Assembly (NCBI GenBank): GCA_016202915.1 | Contig: JACQNT010000001.1 | Span: forward strand, 1 to 13,927 | Length of the DNA: 13,927 nt | Reading direction: 5' to 3' | Origin: Acidobacteriota bacterium | GTDB taxonomy: Bacteria > Acidobacteriota > Polarisedimenticolia > Gp22-AA2 | In this document: positions 1 through 6,685 of the stretch, piece by piece | Layout of the letters: every line of letters starts with the position of its first letter | How positions within the stretch are numbered: position 1 is the first letter of the stretch | Program-made: the position numbers and the translations under genes | The notes under the pieces: generated by a model | Database searches by the model: none | The model's input: only the letters and a program-made list of their open reading frames with translations | Told to the model about the DNA's origin: nothing

Positions 1-732
1 CTCCTTCGTCATCAGGATGACCTCGGGCGCCGCCGCGACCGCCGCCTCCAGGTCGAAGGCGGGCCAGGCACCCGGCGCCCCGGCGGTGATCGAGGCGCCC
101 CCGGCCCGCCGCAGGGCGTCGGTGAGGAAGGAGGCTCTCCCCGGGACCACCAGCGGCTCGCCCCAGACGATGAACAGGACGCGCGGTGGCCGAAGGCCCC
201 CCACGCGCGAGCCGATCGCCGCGAGGCGCCGCCGCAGGCCATCCGCCAGGAGCCGCGCGCGCTCCGGGGCCCCGAGCGCCGCCCCCAGGCTTTCGAGGGC
301 GGCCAAGGTGCTTTCCACGTCGGGAGTGTGCAGGGTGTAGAGCGGGAGCGCGAGGGCCGCCGCCTGGGAGGCCAGGGACGGGTCGTTGCCGCTCGTGCTC
401 GCGACCAGGAGATCGGGGCGAAGCGCCTTGATCGCTTCGAGGCTGGGGTTGAGCATCCCTCCGACACGCGCGATCGGCCCGGCCGACGGCGGCGGCTCGC
501 AGAAGTCGCTGACGCCGACGACGCGGTCTCCCAGGCCGAGCGCGAACAGCGCCTCGGTGACGCTCGGCGCGAGCGCCACGAGGCGGCGAGGCTCCCGCGG
601 CAGCAACACCTGCCGCCCCAGGCCGTCCGTCACGACGCGTTCCGCCGGCGCGGAAGACGGCGGTCGGCAGCCGATGGTGGCCAGCAGCGCGGCGGCCGCT
701 GCCAGAGGGGCGAGACGGAGGAGGGTCCTCAT
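1..732 (-). CDS. BtuF/TroA-like periplasmic substrate-binding lipoprotein (3' end beyond window)
   Basis: Binding protein of an ABC importer, most like the cobalamin-binding BtuF branch of the helical-backbone metal-receptor family. I read it by translating the minus strand from the ATG at 732. The 244 codons stay open to the window edge, so the C-terminus is missing (family members are about 260-300 residues). Residues 1-22 form a lipoprotein signal: Arg-containing n-region, Ala/Leu-rich core, then TIGC with Cys22 as the lipidation site. The motifs VALAPSVTEALFALGLGDRV, VVGVSDFC, VGGMLNPSLEAIKALRPDLL and, near the end, FDLEAAVAAAPEVILM are typical of the family. A GGAAG ribosome site lies 10 bases upstream and a sigma70-like promoter at 772-800. 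No cobalamin riboswitch is recognisable upstream, so the ligand (corrinoid, siderophore or metal) stays open. The permease and ATPase genes would lie to the left. The family is secure; the substrate is inference. Confidence 0.85.
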   Translation of the reverse strand, partial: MRTLLRLAPLAAAAALLATIGCRPPSSAPAERVVTDGLGRQVLLPREPRRLVALAPSVTEALFALGLGDRVVGVSDFCEPPPSAGPIARVGGMLNPSLEAIKALRPDLLVASTSGNDPSLASQAAALALPLYTLHTPDVESTLAALESLGAALGAPERARLLADGLRRRLAAIGSRVGGLRPPRVLFIVWGEPLVVPGRASFLTDALRRAGGASITAGAPGAWPAFDLEAAVAAAPEVILMTKE

Positions 733-771
733 CCGGGATCTTCCCGCTTCCGGGCGGGCGCGACGCGGGCC

Positions 772-800
772 ACTCTAGGAGGGGGGACGTGCGGTGTCAA
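772..800 (-). promoter_or_regulatory. Sigma70-type promoter of the BtuF-like gene
   Basis: On the minus strand a perfect TTGACA (795-800) is followed after exactly 17 bases by TAGAGT (772-777), which matches TATAAT at four of six positions. Initiation would fall near 765, giving a leader of about 33 bases before the ATG at 732, with room for the ribosome site but not for a riboswitch. Confidence 0.65.
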
Positions 801-807
801 GGCGGGG

Positions 808-820
808 CGTCAAATTGACG
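808..820. promoter_or_regulatory. 13-bp palindrome, candidate operator
   Basis: CGTCAAATTGACG is a perfect inverted repeat of six bases around a single central base. It lies eight bases upstream of the -35 element of the BtuF-like gene, in the shared divergent region with the cyclase gene. A repressor or activator site is inference; the symmetry is directly visible. Confidence 0.35.
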
Positions 821-859
821 GCGGCCCCCCATCTCCAATCGGGTCCGAGGGTTTCCCGG

Positions 860-908
860 GCCTCCGGGTCCCGCGGCTGCTTGAATTGAGCCTCCGGGGA
901 CCTTAAGT
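860..908 (+). promoter_or_regulatory. Weak candidate promoter and flanking direct repeats upstream of the c-di-GMP genes
   Basis: TTGAAT (881-886) and TTAAGT (903-908) are separated by 16 bases and face the cyclase gene; the -10 match is poor (three of six). The nonamer GCCTCCGGG occurs at 860-868 and again at 890-898, 30 bases apart (about three helical turns), on either side of the putative -35. In a GC-rich genome both could be chance. No sigma54 -24/-12 element is visible here. Confidence 0.25.
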
Positions 909-978
909 TCAGGCGCGCGTTCGCCTGCAACCGGACGGGTCCCCCCGGCTCGTGGGGGCCAGCGGGGGTCGGAGCCGC

Positions 979-2253
979 ATGCAATCCATCCAGGATGTCC
1001 TGGCCGCCGCGGAGGTGGTCCCTCCCTTGGGATGGGCCACAGCGGCGGCGGTCGCGCTCCTGCTCGGCTGGGCGCTGGGGCGCGCCACACGGCGCCCGGT
1101 CCGGACCGGCCCCTCCCGCCCGGAAGAAGCCCAGATCTCCGTCCTGCGCGACCTGAAGGCGAGCGTCGCCCGCCTGGAGGCGGAGAACAGCGCGCTGCAG
1201 AGCTTCTTCCTCCTCCTGCCCGACTTCACCAAGGAGATCAACTCCCACATGGAGCGGCGCGCCATCGCGCCCCTGGTGATGAAGGTCACGGAGCGGCTGT
1301 TCGCGCCGACCCAGATGCTGCTGTTCCTGCTGGACGACAGGATCAACACGCTGTTCATGGTGCAGCAGAAGGGACTCGCGGAGGACGTGAAGATCGGCTT
1401 CCAGGTGAAGATCGGTGAGGGGCGCATCGGCTGGGTGGCGCAGCACAAGGTGGCGATGGACGTCAACGACTTCATCCGGGAGATGCGCCAGTCCGGGGTC
1501 AGCCTCGACGTGCCGGCTCACTTCCGCTTCCAGACGGAGCTGTGCGCGCCGATGGTCCACGAGGGGCGTGCCCTGGGCGTGATCAGCGTGGGCGGCATCA
1601 CGCGGCACTACAAGTACGAGAAGACGATGCTCAGCATGATCGGGGATCTCGGGAGCATCGCCCTGTACAACAACTTCCTGTTCTCCCGCGTCCAGGAGGC
1701 GGCGAACCAGGACGGGCTGACCGGGCTCTACAACAAGCGGTTCTTCCTGGAGCGCCTGTCGGTGGAGATCCTCAAGGCCGAGCAGGGCCACTACCCCGTC
1801 TCCCTGTTCATCTTCGACCTGGACCACTTCAAGCACTACAACGACACCCAGGGCCACCAGGGGGGGGACGAAGTCTTAAAGACCACCGGCCAGATCCTCA
1901 GGGACTCGGTGCGGCCGGACGACACGGCGGCGCGCTATGGCGGGGAGGAGTTCATCGTCATCCTGCCGCAGTCGCCGAAGGACGGCGCCATGGTGGCGGC
2001 CGAGAGGATCCGCGAGAAGGTCGCGTCGCATCCCTACCCGAACAGGGAGAGCCAGCCACTGAAGACCGTGTCGCTGAGCGGCGGCGTGGCCACCTTCCCC
2101 GACGACGGCCGCACCAGCTCGGACCTGATCGCGGCCGCCGACGCCGCGCTGTACCGGGCGAAGCAGGCCGGCCGGAACAGGGTTTTCCGGTCGGAGCCGA
2201 AGTACTTCTCGGACGGGACGGAAGAGGCTTACTACAACACCAGCAACGGCTGA
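979..2253 (+). CDS. Membrane-anchored GAF-GGDEF diguanylate cyclase
   Basis: Makes cyclic di-GMP from two GTP. The 424-residue product has one N-terminal membrane segment (about residues 17-34), a basic stretch, a short coiled coil (about 50-73), a GAF sensor domain (about 75-225) and a GGDEF domain (about 240-408). The active-site signature is GGEEF at 321-325, a functional variant of GGDEF. RPDD at 312-315 sits exactly five residues before it, the spacing of the RxxD product-inhibition site, so feedback inhibition by c-di-GMP is expected. DGLTGLYNKRFF and FDLDHFKHYND, typical of active cyclases, are also present. I chose the ATG at 979, with GGAG at 971-974, over an upstream in-frame GTG at 952 that lacks a ribosome site. 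The signal sensed by the GAF domain is unknown. The gene runs with the EAL gene 16 bases downstream, so synthesis and breakdown are probably co-expressed. Confidence 0.93.
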   Translation: MQSIQDVLAAAEVVPPLGWATAAAVALLLGWALGRATRRPVRTGPSRPEEAQISVLRDLKASVARLEAENSALQSFFLLLPDFTKEINSHMERRAIAPLVMKVTERLFAPTQMLLFLLDDRINTLFMVQQKGLAEDVKIGFQVKIGEGRIGWVAQHKVAMDVNDFIREMRQSGVSLDVPAHFRFQTELCAPMVHEGRALGVISVGGITRHYKYEKTMLSMIGDLGSIALYNNFLFSRVQEAANQDGLTGLYNKRFFLERLSVEILKAEQGHYPVSLFIFDLDHFKHYNDTQGHQGGDEVLKTTGQILRDSVRPDDTAARYGGEEFIVILPQSPKDGAMVAAERIREKVASHPYPNRESQPLKTVSLSGGVATFPDDGRTSSDLIAAADAALYRAKQAGRNRVFRSEPKYFSDGTEEAYYNTSNG

Positions 2254-2269
2254 ACGGCGGGACGTGGGC

Positions 2270-3616
2270 ATGCAAAGCCGGCGGAAGAAGTTCATGGAGG
2301 ACCTGAAGGCGCGCGGCGAGCTGCGCGGGGCGGGGACCGCGGGATCCATCACGGACCTGCTGTACGACGAGCTCACCGACCTGCCGACCGTGCCGCTGCT
2401 CCTGGGCAGGATCCGGCGCCTCCTCAAGGAGTCGCAGCAGCTCGGACTGCTGTCGATCAGCGTCCTGCAGAACGAGCGGAGCGAGCAGACCCTGGGCTGG
2501 GAAGGGTACGAATCGCTGGTCAGGAACATCGCCTCGTTCCTGGCCGAGATCAAAAAGGTGGCCCTGCGGCGCGACGACTACATCTCGGAGGTGATGATCA
2601 GCGGCAACGCCTTCGTCATCCTCCTGTCGCCGCCGCGCGGCGAGGCTGGCGTGTCGTACACCGATCTCGACAAGGTCCGGCAGCGGGTGGCCGCGAGGCT
2701 CGAGCGCTTCGTCCGCGAGAGGCTCCCGTCGAACCTGAAGGAGAAGTTCGGCCTGTACGTCGGCTGCACCGTCCTGGCGCAGGACACCTCGGTGCGCTTC
2801 GAGAGGCTGGTCTACTCGGCGTTGGAGGAGGCGTTCACCGACTCCCTGCAGCAGCGCAAGCGCGAGCAGCGCGACGCGGCCCTGCGGCTCAAGGAGGTGC
2901 TGAAGACGCGCGCCGTCCACGCGGTCTACCAGCCGGTCGTGGACCTGGTCGAGAAGAGGGTGATCGGCTTCGAGGCCCTGAGCCGGGTGACGGGCGGGGC
3001 GTTTCCGGGGCCGGACCAGATGTTCAAGGCGGCCTACGAGAACGACCTGGTCTGGAAGCTGGAGCAGGTCTGCAGGGAGGCCGCCATCCGCGGGGCGCGG
3101 GGCCTGCCGGCCGACCTGATGCTGTTCATCAACGTGGAGCCGGACTCGATCAACGATCCCGTCCTGCGCTCCGAGGCGACCTCCGCGCTCCTCCAGGAAA
3201 ACGGATTGAAGGCGGCCCAGGTCGTCCTGGAAATGACCGAGCACTCGGCAGTGCGCGACTTCGTGCAGTTCCGCCAGCTCCTCAACTGCTTCCAGTTCCA
3301 GGGGTTCCGCCTGGCCGTCGATGACGTCGGCTCGGGCTACTCGGGACTCAAGTCGATCGCGGAGATCAAGCCCGACTTCATCAAGATCGACATGGGCCTC
3401 ATCCGGGACATGCACCTGCACCCGATCAAGCAGGACCTGACCGCGACGATCGCGCGCTTCTCCGCCTCCTCCGGCATCACCCTCATCGCCGAGGGAGTGG
3501 AGACGGTTGACGAGCTCCGCTGCCTGAAGGCGATCGGCGTCCGGTTCGCCCAGGGGTACCTGTTCGCGCGCCCCGGCCCGGCGTTCCCGACGGTCGCTCT
3601 CGGGAGCCTCGACTGA
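2270..3616 (+). CDS. Degenerate GGDEF-EAL protein, probable c-di-GMP phosphodiesterase
   Basis: A 448-residue, apparently soluble protein that should hydrolyse c-di-GMP to pGpG. Residues 25-190 have a GGDEF-like fold, opening with LLYDELTDLPT, but the signature position reads SGNAF (111-115), so cyclase activity is not expected; such domains often act as GTP or partner sensors. The EAL domain (about 210-440) looks intact: YQPVVDL, EAL at 235-237, Asn288 in FINVEP, EMTE at 321-324, the Asp pair 351-352 in VDDVGSGYSGL, Lys372 in FIKID, Glu408 in LIAEGVET and Gln428 in AQGYLF. The ATG at 2270 has GGCGGG seven bases upstream; a GTG two codons earlier would leave no room for it. It lies 16 bases after the cyclase gene and probably shares its transcript. 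Catalysis is inferred from conserved residues. Confidence 0.92.
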   Translation: MQSRRKKFMEDLKARGELRGAGTAGSITDLLYDELTDLPTVPLLLGRIRRLLKESQQLGLLSISVLQNERSEQTLGWEGYESLVRNIASFLAEIKKVALRRDDYISEVMISGNAFVILLSPPRGEAGVSYTDLDKVRQRVAARLERFVRERLPSNLKEKFGLYVGCTVLAQDTSVRFERLVYSALEEAFTDSLQQRKREQRDAALRLKEVLKTRAVHAVYQPVVDLVEKRVIGFEALSRVTGGAFPGPDQMFKAAYENDLVWKLEQVCREAAIRGARGLPADLMLFINVEPDSINDPVLRSEATSALLQENGLKAAQVVLEMTEHSAVRDFVQFRQLLNCFQFQGFRLAVDDVGSGYSGLKSIAEIKPDFIKIDMGLIRDMHLHPIKQDLTATIARFSASSGITLIAEGVETVDELRCLKAIGVRFAQGYLFARPGPAFPTVALGSLD

Positions 3617-3632
3617 AGGCGTTGTTTCCCGC

Positions 3633-3671
3633 AAAAAAGGAGAGCCGCTTCATGACAACCGAAGCGGCTCT
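3633..3671 (-). terminator. Intrinsic terminator of the small minus-strand gene
   Basis: A perfect 11-bp stem, AGAGCCGCTTC (3641-3651) with GAAGCGGCTCT (3661-3671), closes a nine-base loop. Read on the minus strand the stem is followed by CC and then six T (the A-tract at 3633-3638), the classic Rho-independent layout for transcription from the 3955 gene. On the plus strand the stem is followed by TGTTCTG, a poor T-tract, so it may only partly stop read-through from the EAL gene that ends at 3616. Confidence 0.8.
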
Positions 3672-3704
3672 GTTCTGAGGGTGACCTGCTAAGGTCGCTA
3701 AGCG

Positions 3705-3732
3705 AATACCTCAGCCCTCGCGGGCTGGTATT
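3705..3732 (-). other. GNRA-capped hairpin in the 3' region of the small gene
   Basis: On the minus strand AATACC-AGCCC folds against GGGCT-GA-GGTATT: a 6-bp lower stem, a two-base GA bulge, a 5-bp upper stem and a GCGA tetraloop of the GNRA class. It lies between the stop of the small gene (3746) and its terminator (3671). A shorter pair, GACC with GGTC at 3683-3696, follows. This much ordered structure in a 3' region suggests an mRNA-stability element, a protein-binding site or a 3'-derived small RNA; which of these is unknown. Confidence 0.5.
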
Positions 3733-3745
3733 TGAAAGGCAACGT

Positions 3746-3955
3746 TCAGACCGCCCTCTTGGCCATCACCTGGGACTGGTTCCAGGCGCCCATGATCAGG
3801 CACGTCTTGGCGGTCTCGACCTCGAGCCACCGGTGATAGACCTTCCGGCGCGCCGGGTCGATCTGGTATGAAATGTTCGCGAAGCTGAAATCGATCATGC
3901 CGTTGTGCTGCTTCTTTGCCGTCGACTTCCTGGCCTGGCGCCCCTTGGTCTTCAT
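3746..3955 (-). CDS. Small orphan protein (69 residues), function unknown
   Basis: I do not recognise this protein. From the ATG at 3955 it has a very basic N-terminus (MKTKGRQARKSTAKKQHNG) followed by a mixed segment with FSFANISYQID, ARRKVYHRWLEVE and CLIMGAWNQSQVMAKRAV. There is no signal peptide or membrane segment. The start has an excellent GGGAGGAGG ribosome site directly upstream. The frame stays open back to a TTG at 4066 (106 residues), with another ATG at 4048, but neither has a comparable ribosome site. The base composition of the gene and its flanks is visibly lower in G+C than its neighbours, which hints at horizontal origin. It is monocistronic: flanked by plus-strand genes and ended by its own terminator. 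The basic head suggests nucleic-acid binding, but that is only inference. Confidence 0.6.
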   Translation of the reverse strand: MKTKGRQARKSTAKKQHNGMIDFSFANISYQIDPARRKVYHRWLEVETAKTCLIMGAWNQSQVMAKRAV

Positions 3956-4161
3956 GCCTCCTCCCGATTTGCCATTCTCATAGAGCAATTTCCCTGCCAG
4001 GAATCCGCGCGGCGACCGACGCGAGCCGGACTCCTCGACCGATTGCATAAGTGACTTAAAAATCAATTACTTGTGAGTGGCTTGAGAGCGACTGCGCCAG
4101 CCAGTCGATCTTCGCGTCCGCGGACCGGCGCCAGGCTGCGTCACTATGGCGTGGATTTCTC

Positions 4162-4190
4162 TTGACTTAAATGCGTCGAAGTGGCATATT
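4162..4190 (+). promoter_or_regulatory. Promoter of the sigma54 activator gene
   Basis: TTGACT (4162-4167), then 17 bases, then CATATT (4185-4190), which matches the -10 consensus at four of six positions. Transcription would begin near 4197, about 30 bases before the ATG at 4227. This argues against an upstream in-frame ATG at 4146, which would precede the promoter. The rest of the 271-base divergent interval (3956-4226) is relatively AT-rich and shows no further gene. Confidence 0.6.
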
Positions 4191-4226
4191 TTCAGGGCCC
4201 TGTCCTCGGGGTCGGAGACCCCGCCC

Positions 4227-5666
4227 ATGTTCATCGCCGGCAAGCAGATCCTGCTCGTCCATCCCGCTGCGAGCGAGGTCCCGCCCGTCCTGCGGTCGCT
4301 GGGGCGGCGGGTCAGCGTCGCGCACGACGGCGCCGGAGCGCGGGAGCTGGCGGGGCGGGAGGAGTTCGACATGGCGCTGGTGGACACCGACCTGGCGGGG
4401 GACGGCGCCGCCGGAGTCGTGGCCCGGCTCCGGCGCGAGACGGCGATCCCGTCGATCCTGATCCTGGCGGCGCCGGGAGGCGTGCGGCGTGCGATCCGGG
4501 CTCTGGGCGAGGGGGCCGACGACTACCTCGTCAAGCCCCTGGAGCGCACCGAGGTGGTGGCGCGTGTCGGCAGGCTCCTCACCTGGCAGCACCTCGACGA
4601 TCGCACTCTCGATCTCCAGAAGGAGCTGACGCGCAGGTACTTCCTCGGCAACCTGGTGAGCCGCTCCGCGGGCATGCGCAGGGTGCGCGATCAGATCCTG
4701 CAGGTGGCGGCGGCGCGCAGCACCGTGCTCGTTCTCGGGGAGAGCGGCGTGGGCAAGGAGCTGGTGGCGAAAGCGATCCACTACAACTCGTCGCGGCGCG
4801 AGGCGCCCTTCATCGCGATCAACTGCGCCGCCATCCCGACGACCCTGATCGAGACCGAGCTCTTCGGGCACGAGCGCGGCGCGTTCACCGGCGCCGTCGG
4901 GCGGCACAAGGGGAAGTTCGAGCTGGCCGACGGCGGCACGATCTTCCTGGACGAGGTCGGCGAGATGGACCTGGGCACCCAGGCGAAGCTCCTGCGCGTC
5001 CTCGAGGAGCGCGCCCTGATGCGGGTCGGGGGCGGCAGAGAGATCGGCGTCGACGTGCGGGTCCTGGCCGCCACCAACGGCGACCTGGAGCAGCTCATCG
5101 CCAGGGGCCGCTTCCGGGAGGACCTCTATTTCCGGCTCAAGGTGATCACCATCAGTGTCCCGCCCTTGCGCGACAGGCGGGAGGACATCCCGGACCTGGC
5201 ACGCACCTTCCTGGAGCAGATCCGCCGGGACAACGGCTTCAAGCCGATGCGGCTGACCGACAAGGCGATCCGCGCGCTGCGCCTCTACTCCTGGCCGGGC
5301 AACGTGCGGGAGCTGAAGAACGTGCTGGAGAGCACCGCGATCACACACCCCGGCGCCACGATCCGCGCCGCCGATCTGCCGGCCGGCGTGCTGGGGGAGG
5401 CGAGGGCGGAGCGGCGGCGCGGCGCACCGGGCGAAGCGACGACCCTGGAGGAGATGGAACGCGACCTGATCCGGCGCACCCTCGCGCGCCACGCGGGCAA
5501 CCGCACGCACGCCGCCAGGGCGCTGCGCATAGGACTGCGCACGCTGCAGCGCAAGATCAAGGCGTACGGGGTGCACATCCCGTCCGCGCGTGGCCGGCGC
5601 CCCGCTCCGCCTCAGAGGTCCACCGAGACGCCGAGCCCCGGCCTGCCGAGGGCCGGCAGGACGTAG
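4227..5666 (+). CDS. NtrC-family sigma54-dependent activator with an atypical receiver
   Basis: A 479-residue enhancer-binding protein that would remodel sigma54-RNA polymerase using ATP. A receiver domain (about 5-120) is followed by an AAA+ domain (about 145-385) with Walker A GESGVGKE (171-178), GAFTGA (218-223, the sigma54 contact loop), Walker B IFLDEVGE (239-246), RFREDLYFRL (295-304) and WPGNVRELKN (356-365), then a Fis-type helix-turn-helix (about 408-448). The AAA+ core looks fully active. The receiver keeps the phosphoacceptor-position Asp53 (LVDTDL) and Lys103 (YLVKP), but the usual acidic pair after strand 1 reads His12-Pro13 and the strand-4 Thr/Ser position is Ala81. The start at 4227 has GGAG nine bases upstream and a promoter at 4162-4190. 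No histidine-kinase gene is adjacent. The last residues (about 462-479) form a Pro/Arg/Ser-rich tail encoded opposite the end of the convergent epimerase gene. Confidence 0.92.
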   Translation: MFIAGKQILLVHPAASEVPPVLRSLGRRVSVAHDGAGARELAGREEFDMALVDTDLAGDGAAGVVARLRRETAIPSILILAAPGGVRRAIRALGEGADDYLVKPLERTEVVARVGRLLTWQHLDDRTLDLQKELTRRYFLGNLVSRSAGMRRVRDQILQVAAARSTVLVLGESGVGKELVAKAIHYNSSRREAPFIAINCAAIPTTLIETELFGHERGAFTGAVGRHKGKFELADGGTIFLDEVGEMDLGTQAKLLRVLEERALMRVGGGREIGVDVRVLAATNGDLEQLIARGRFREDLYFRLKVITISVPPLRDRREDIPDLARTFLEQIRRDNGFKPMRLTDKAIRALRLYSWPGNVRELKNVLESTAITHPGATIRAADLPAGVLGEARAERRRGAPGEATTLEEMERDLIRRTLARHAGNRTHAARALRIGLRTLQRKIKAYGVHIPSARGRRPAPPQRSTETPSPGLPRAGRT

Positions 5667-6685
5667 CCGCGCTCGATCCGCACCCCATACCGCGCCACGT
5701 CGTCCGCCAGATCGAGATGCCCGTCCAGGTCGGCGCGGTCGACCGCCGGCAGCGCCAGGGCGCAGTGCAGCGCCGCGGCGATCCCGATCCGCGATTCGTC
5801 CATGCAGCCGATCATCGCCCTCATCCCGGCGCCCTCGGCCAGCCGCGCGATTGCGCCGGAGGCGGCGATCCCCCCCGACTTCATCAGCTTGAGGTTGACC
5901 AGGTGGACGGCGCGGGCCTCGATGATCCGCGCCGCCTCGTCCACCGTCCGGATCGACTCGTCGGCCATGAGGGGGATCCCGCGCGCCTCCGCGAGGGGCC
6001 GGAGCGTCGCGAGGTCCGCCGTGGCCGTCGGCTCTTCCAAGAGATCCAGGTCCCCCGGGCGCAGGGCGGCGAGGAAGCGGCGCGCGTCCTCCGCCGTGTA
6101 CCCCTGGTTCCCGTCGGCCCGCAGGACGACCCCCGGATCCAGCGACTCGCGCAGCAGGCGGACGCGGCGGCTGTCGATCTCCCAGTCATCTCCCACCTTG
6201 ACCTTCAGGAAGCGGTAGCCGGAGGCGACGGAGGACCTGGCCTTGGCGAGGGTTTCCTCGGGCCCGGCGATCCCGATGGTGATGCTGGTCGGCAGCCGGC
6301 CGCGCCGCATCCCCAGGATCCGCACCAAGGGCGCATTGGCCCGGATCCCGGCGAGGTCCAGGAGCGCCATCTCCACGGCGGCACGCGCCGCCGGAGCCTC
6401 CGGGGCGGCAGCTGCCGCGCGGGCGGCGACCGCGGCCGGGTCGGCGGCGTCCGACTCGCGCAGGATCGGCACCAGGCGATCCCGGAGCGCTCGCAGGCAC
6501 CTGTCGGGGGTCTCGCCCGTCACGTCCTCCGCCGGCGCGGCGCAGCCGAACCCGGTCCTGCCGTCGGAGGTGGTCACCTTGAGGATGGCGTTCCAGGCGG
6601 AAGTGAAGGACCGGCCGGCGATCCGGTACCCCTCGACCAGCCGGAAGGTGACCGGGGCCGCCTCCGCCGACAGGACCCGGATCAT
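5612..6685 (-). CDS. dgcA: Enolase-superfamily epimerase, DgcA / L-Ala-D/L-Glu epimerase-like
   Basis: A 357-residue member of the muconate-lactonizing/dipeptide-epimerase branch, which racemises the alpha carbon of an acylated or peptidyl amino acid using two lysines and Mg2+. Visible residues: KVK at 161-163 (Lys163 as one base), metal ligands Asp191 (RADGNQG), Glu217 (LLEEP) and Asp242 (ADES), Lys266 (NLKLMKSGG) as the opposite base, and DLD at 319-321, the position of the Asp-x-Asp motif that binds the substrate amino group in dipeptide epimerases. Its ATG overlaps the TGA of the upstream DUF1611 gene as ATGA. That pairing is the known DgcN-DgcA arrangement, in which DgcA converts N-acetyl-D-glutamate to N-acetyl-L-glutamate. 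The alternative is a muropeptide L-Ala-D-Glu epimerase (YcjG/YkfB type), which the DLD motif would favour. The superfamily is certain; the substrate is not. Confidence 0.85.
   Translation of the reverse strand: MIRVLSAEAAPVTFRLVEGYRIAGRSFTSAWNAILKVTTSDGRTGFGCAAPAEDVTGETPDRCLRALRDRLVPILRESDAADPAAVAARAAAAAPEAPAARAAVEMALLDLAGIRANAPLVRILGMRRGRLPTSITIGIAGPEETLAKARSSVASGYRFLKVKVGDDWEIDSRRVRLLRESLDPGVVLRADGNQGYTAEDARRFLAALRPGDLDLLEEPTATADLATLRPLAEARGIPLMADESIRTVDEAARIIEARAVHLVNLKLMKSGGIAASGAIARLAEGAGMRAMIGCMDESRIGIAAALHCALALPAVDRADLDGHLDLADDVARYGVRIERGYVLPALGRPGLGVSVDL

Noticed and set aside
733..978. Cobalamin riboswitch upstream of the BtuF-like gene
   Set aside because: The leader from the predicted start is only about 33 bases, and no B12-box consensus is visible.
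775..1857. Long minus-strand open frame opposite the cyclase gene
   Set aside because: Composition-driven antisense frame of a GC-rich gene. The translation is His/Arg/Leu-rich low-complexity with no family motif, while the plus strand encodes a clear GAF-GGDEF protein.
1958..3634. 558-codon minus-strand open frame opposite the EAL gene
   Set aside because: Same antisense artefact: biased Arg/Asp/Leu composition, no domain, and it covers a well-defined EAL gene.
4045..4080. AAGTGACTT palindrome in the AT-rich stretch upstream of the activator
   Set aside because: Only four paired bases around one; too weak to call an operator or attachment site.
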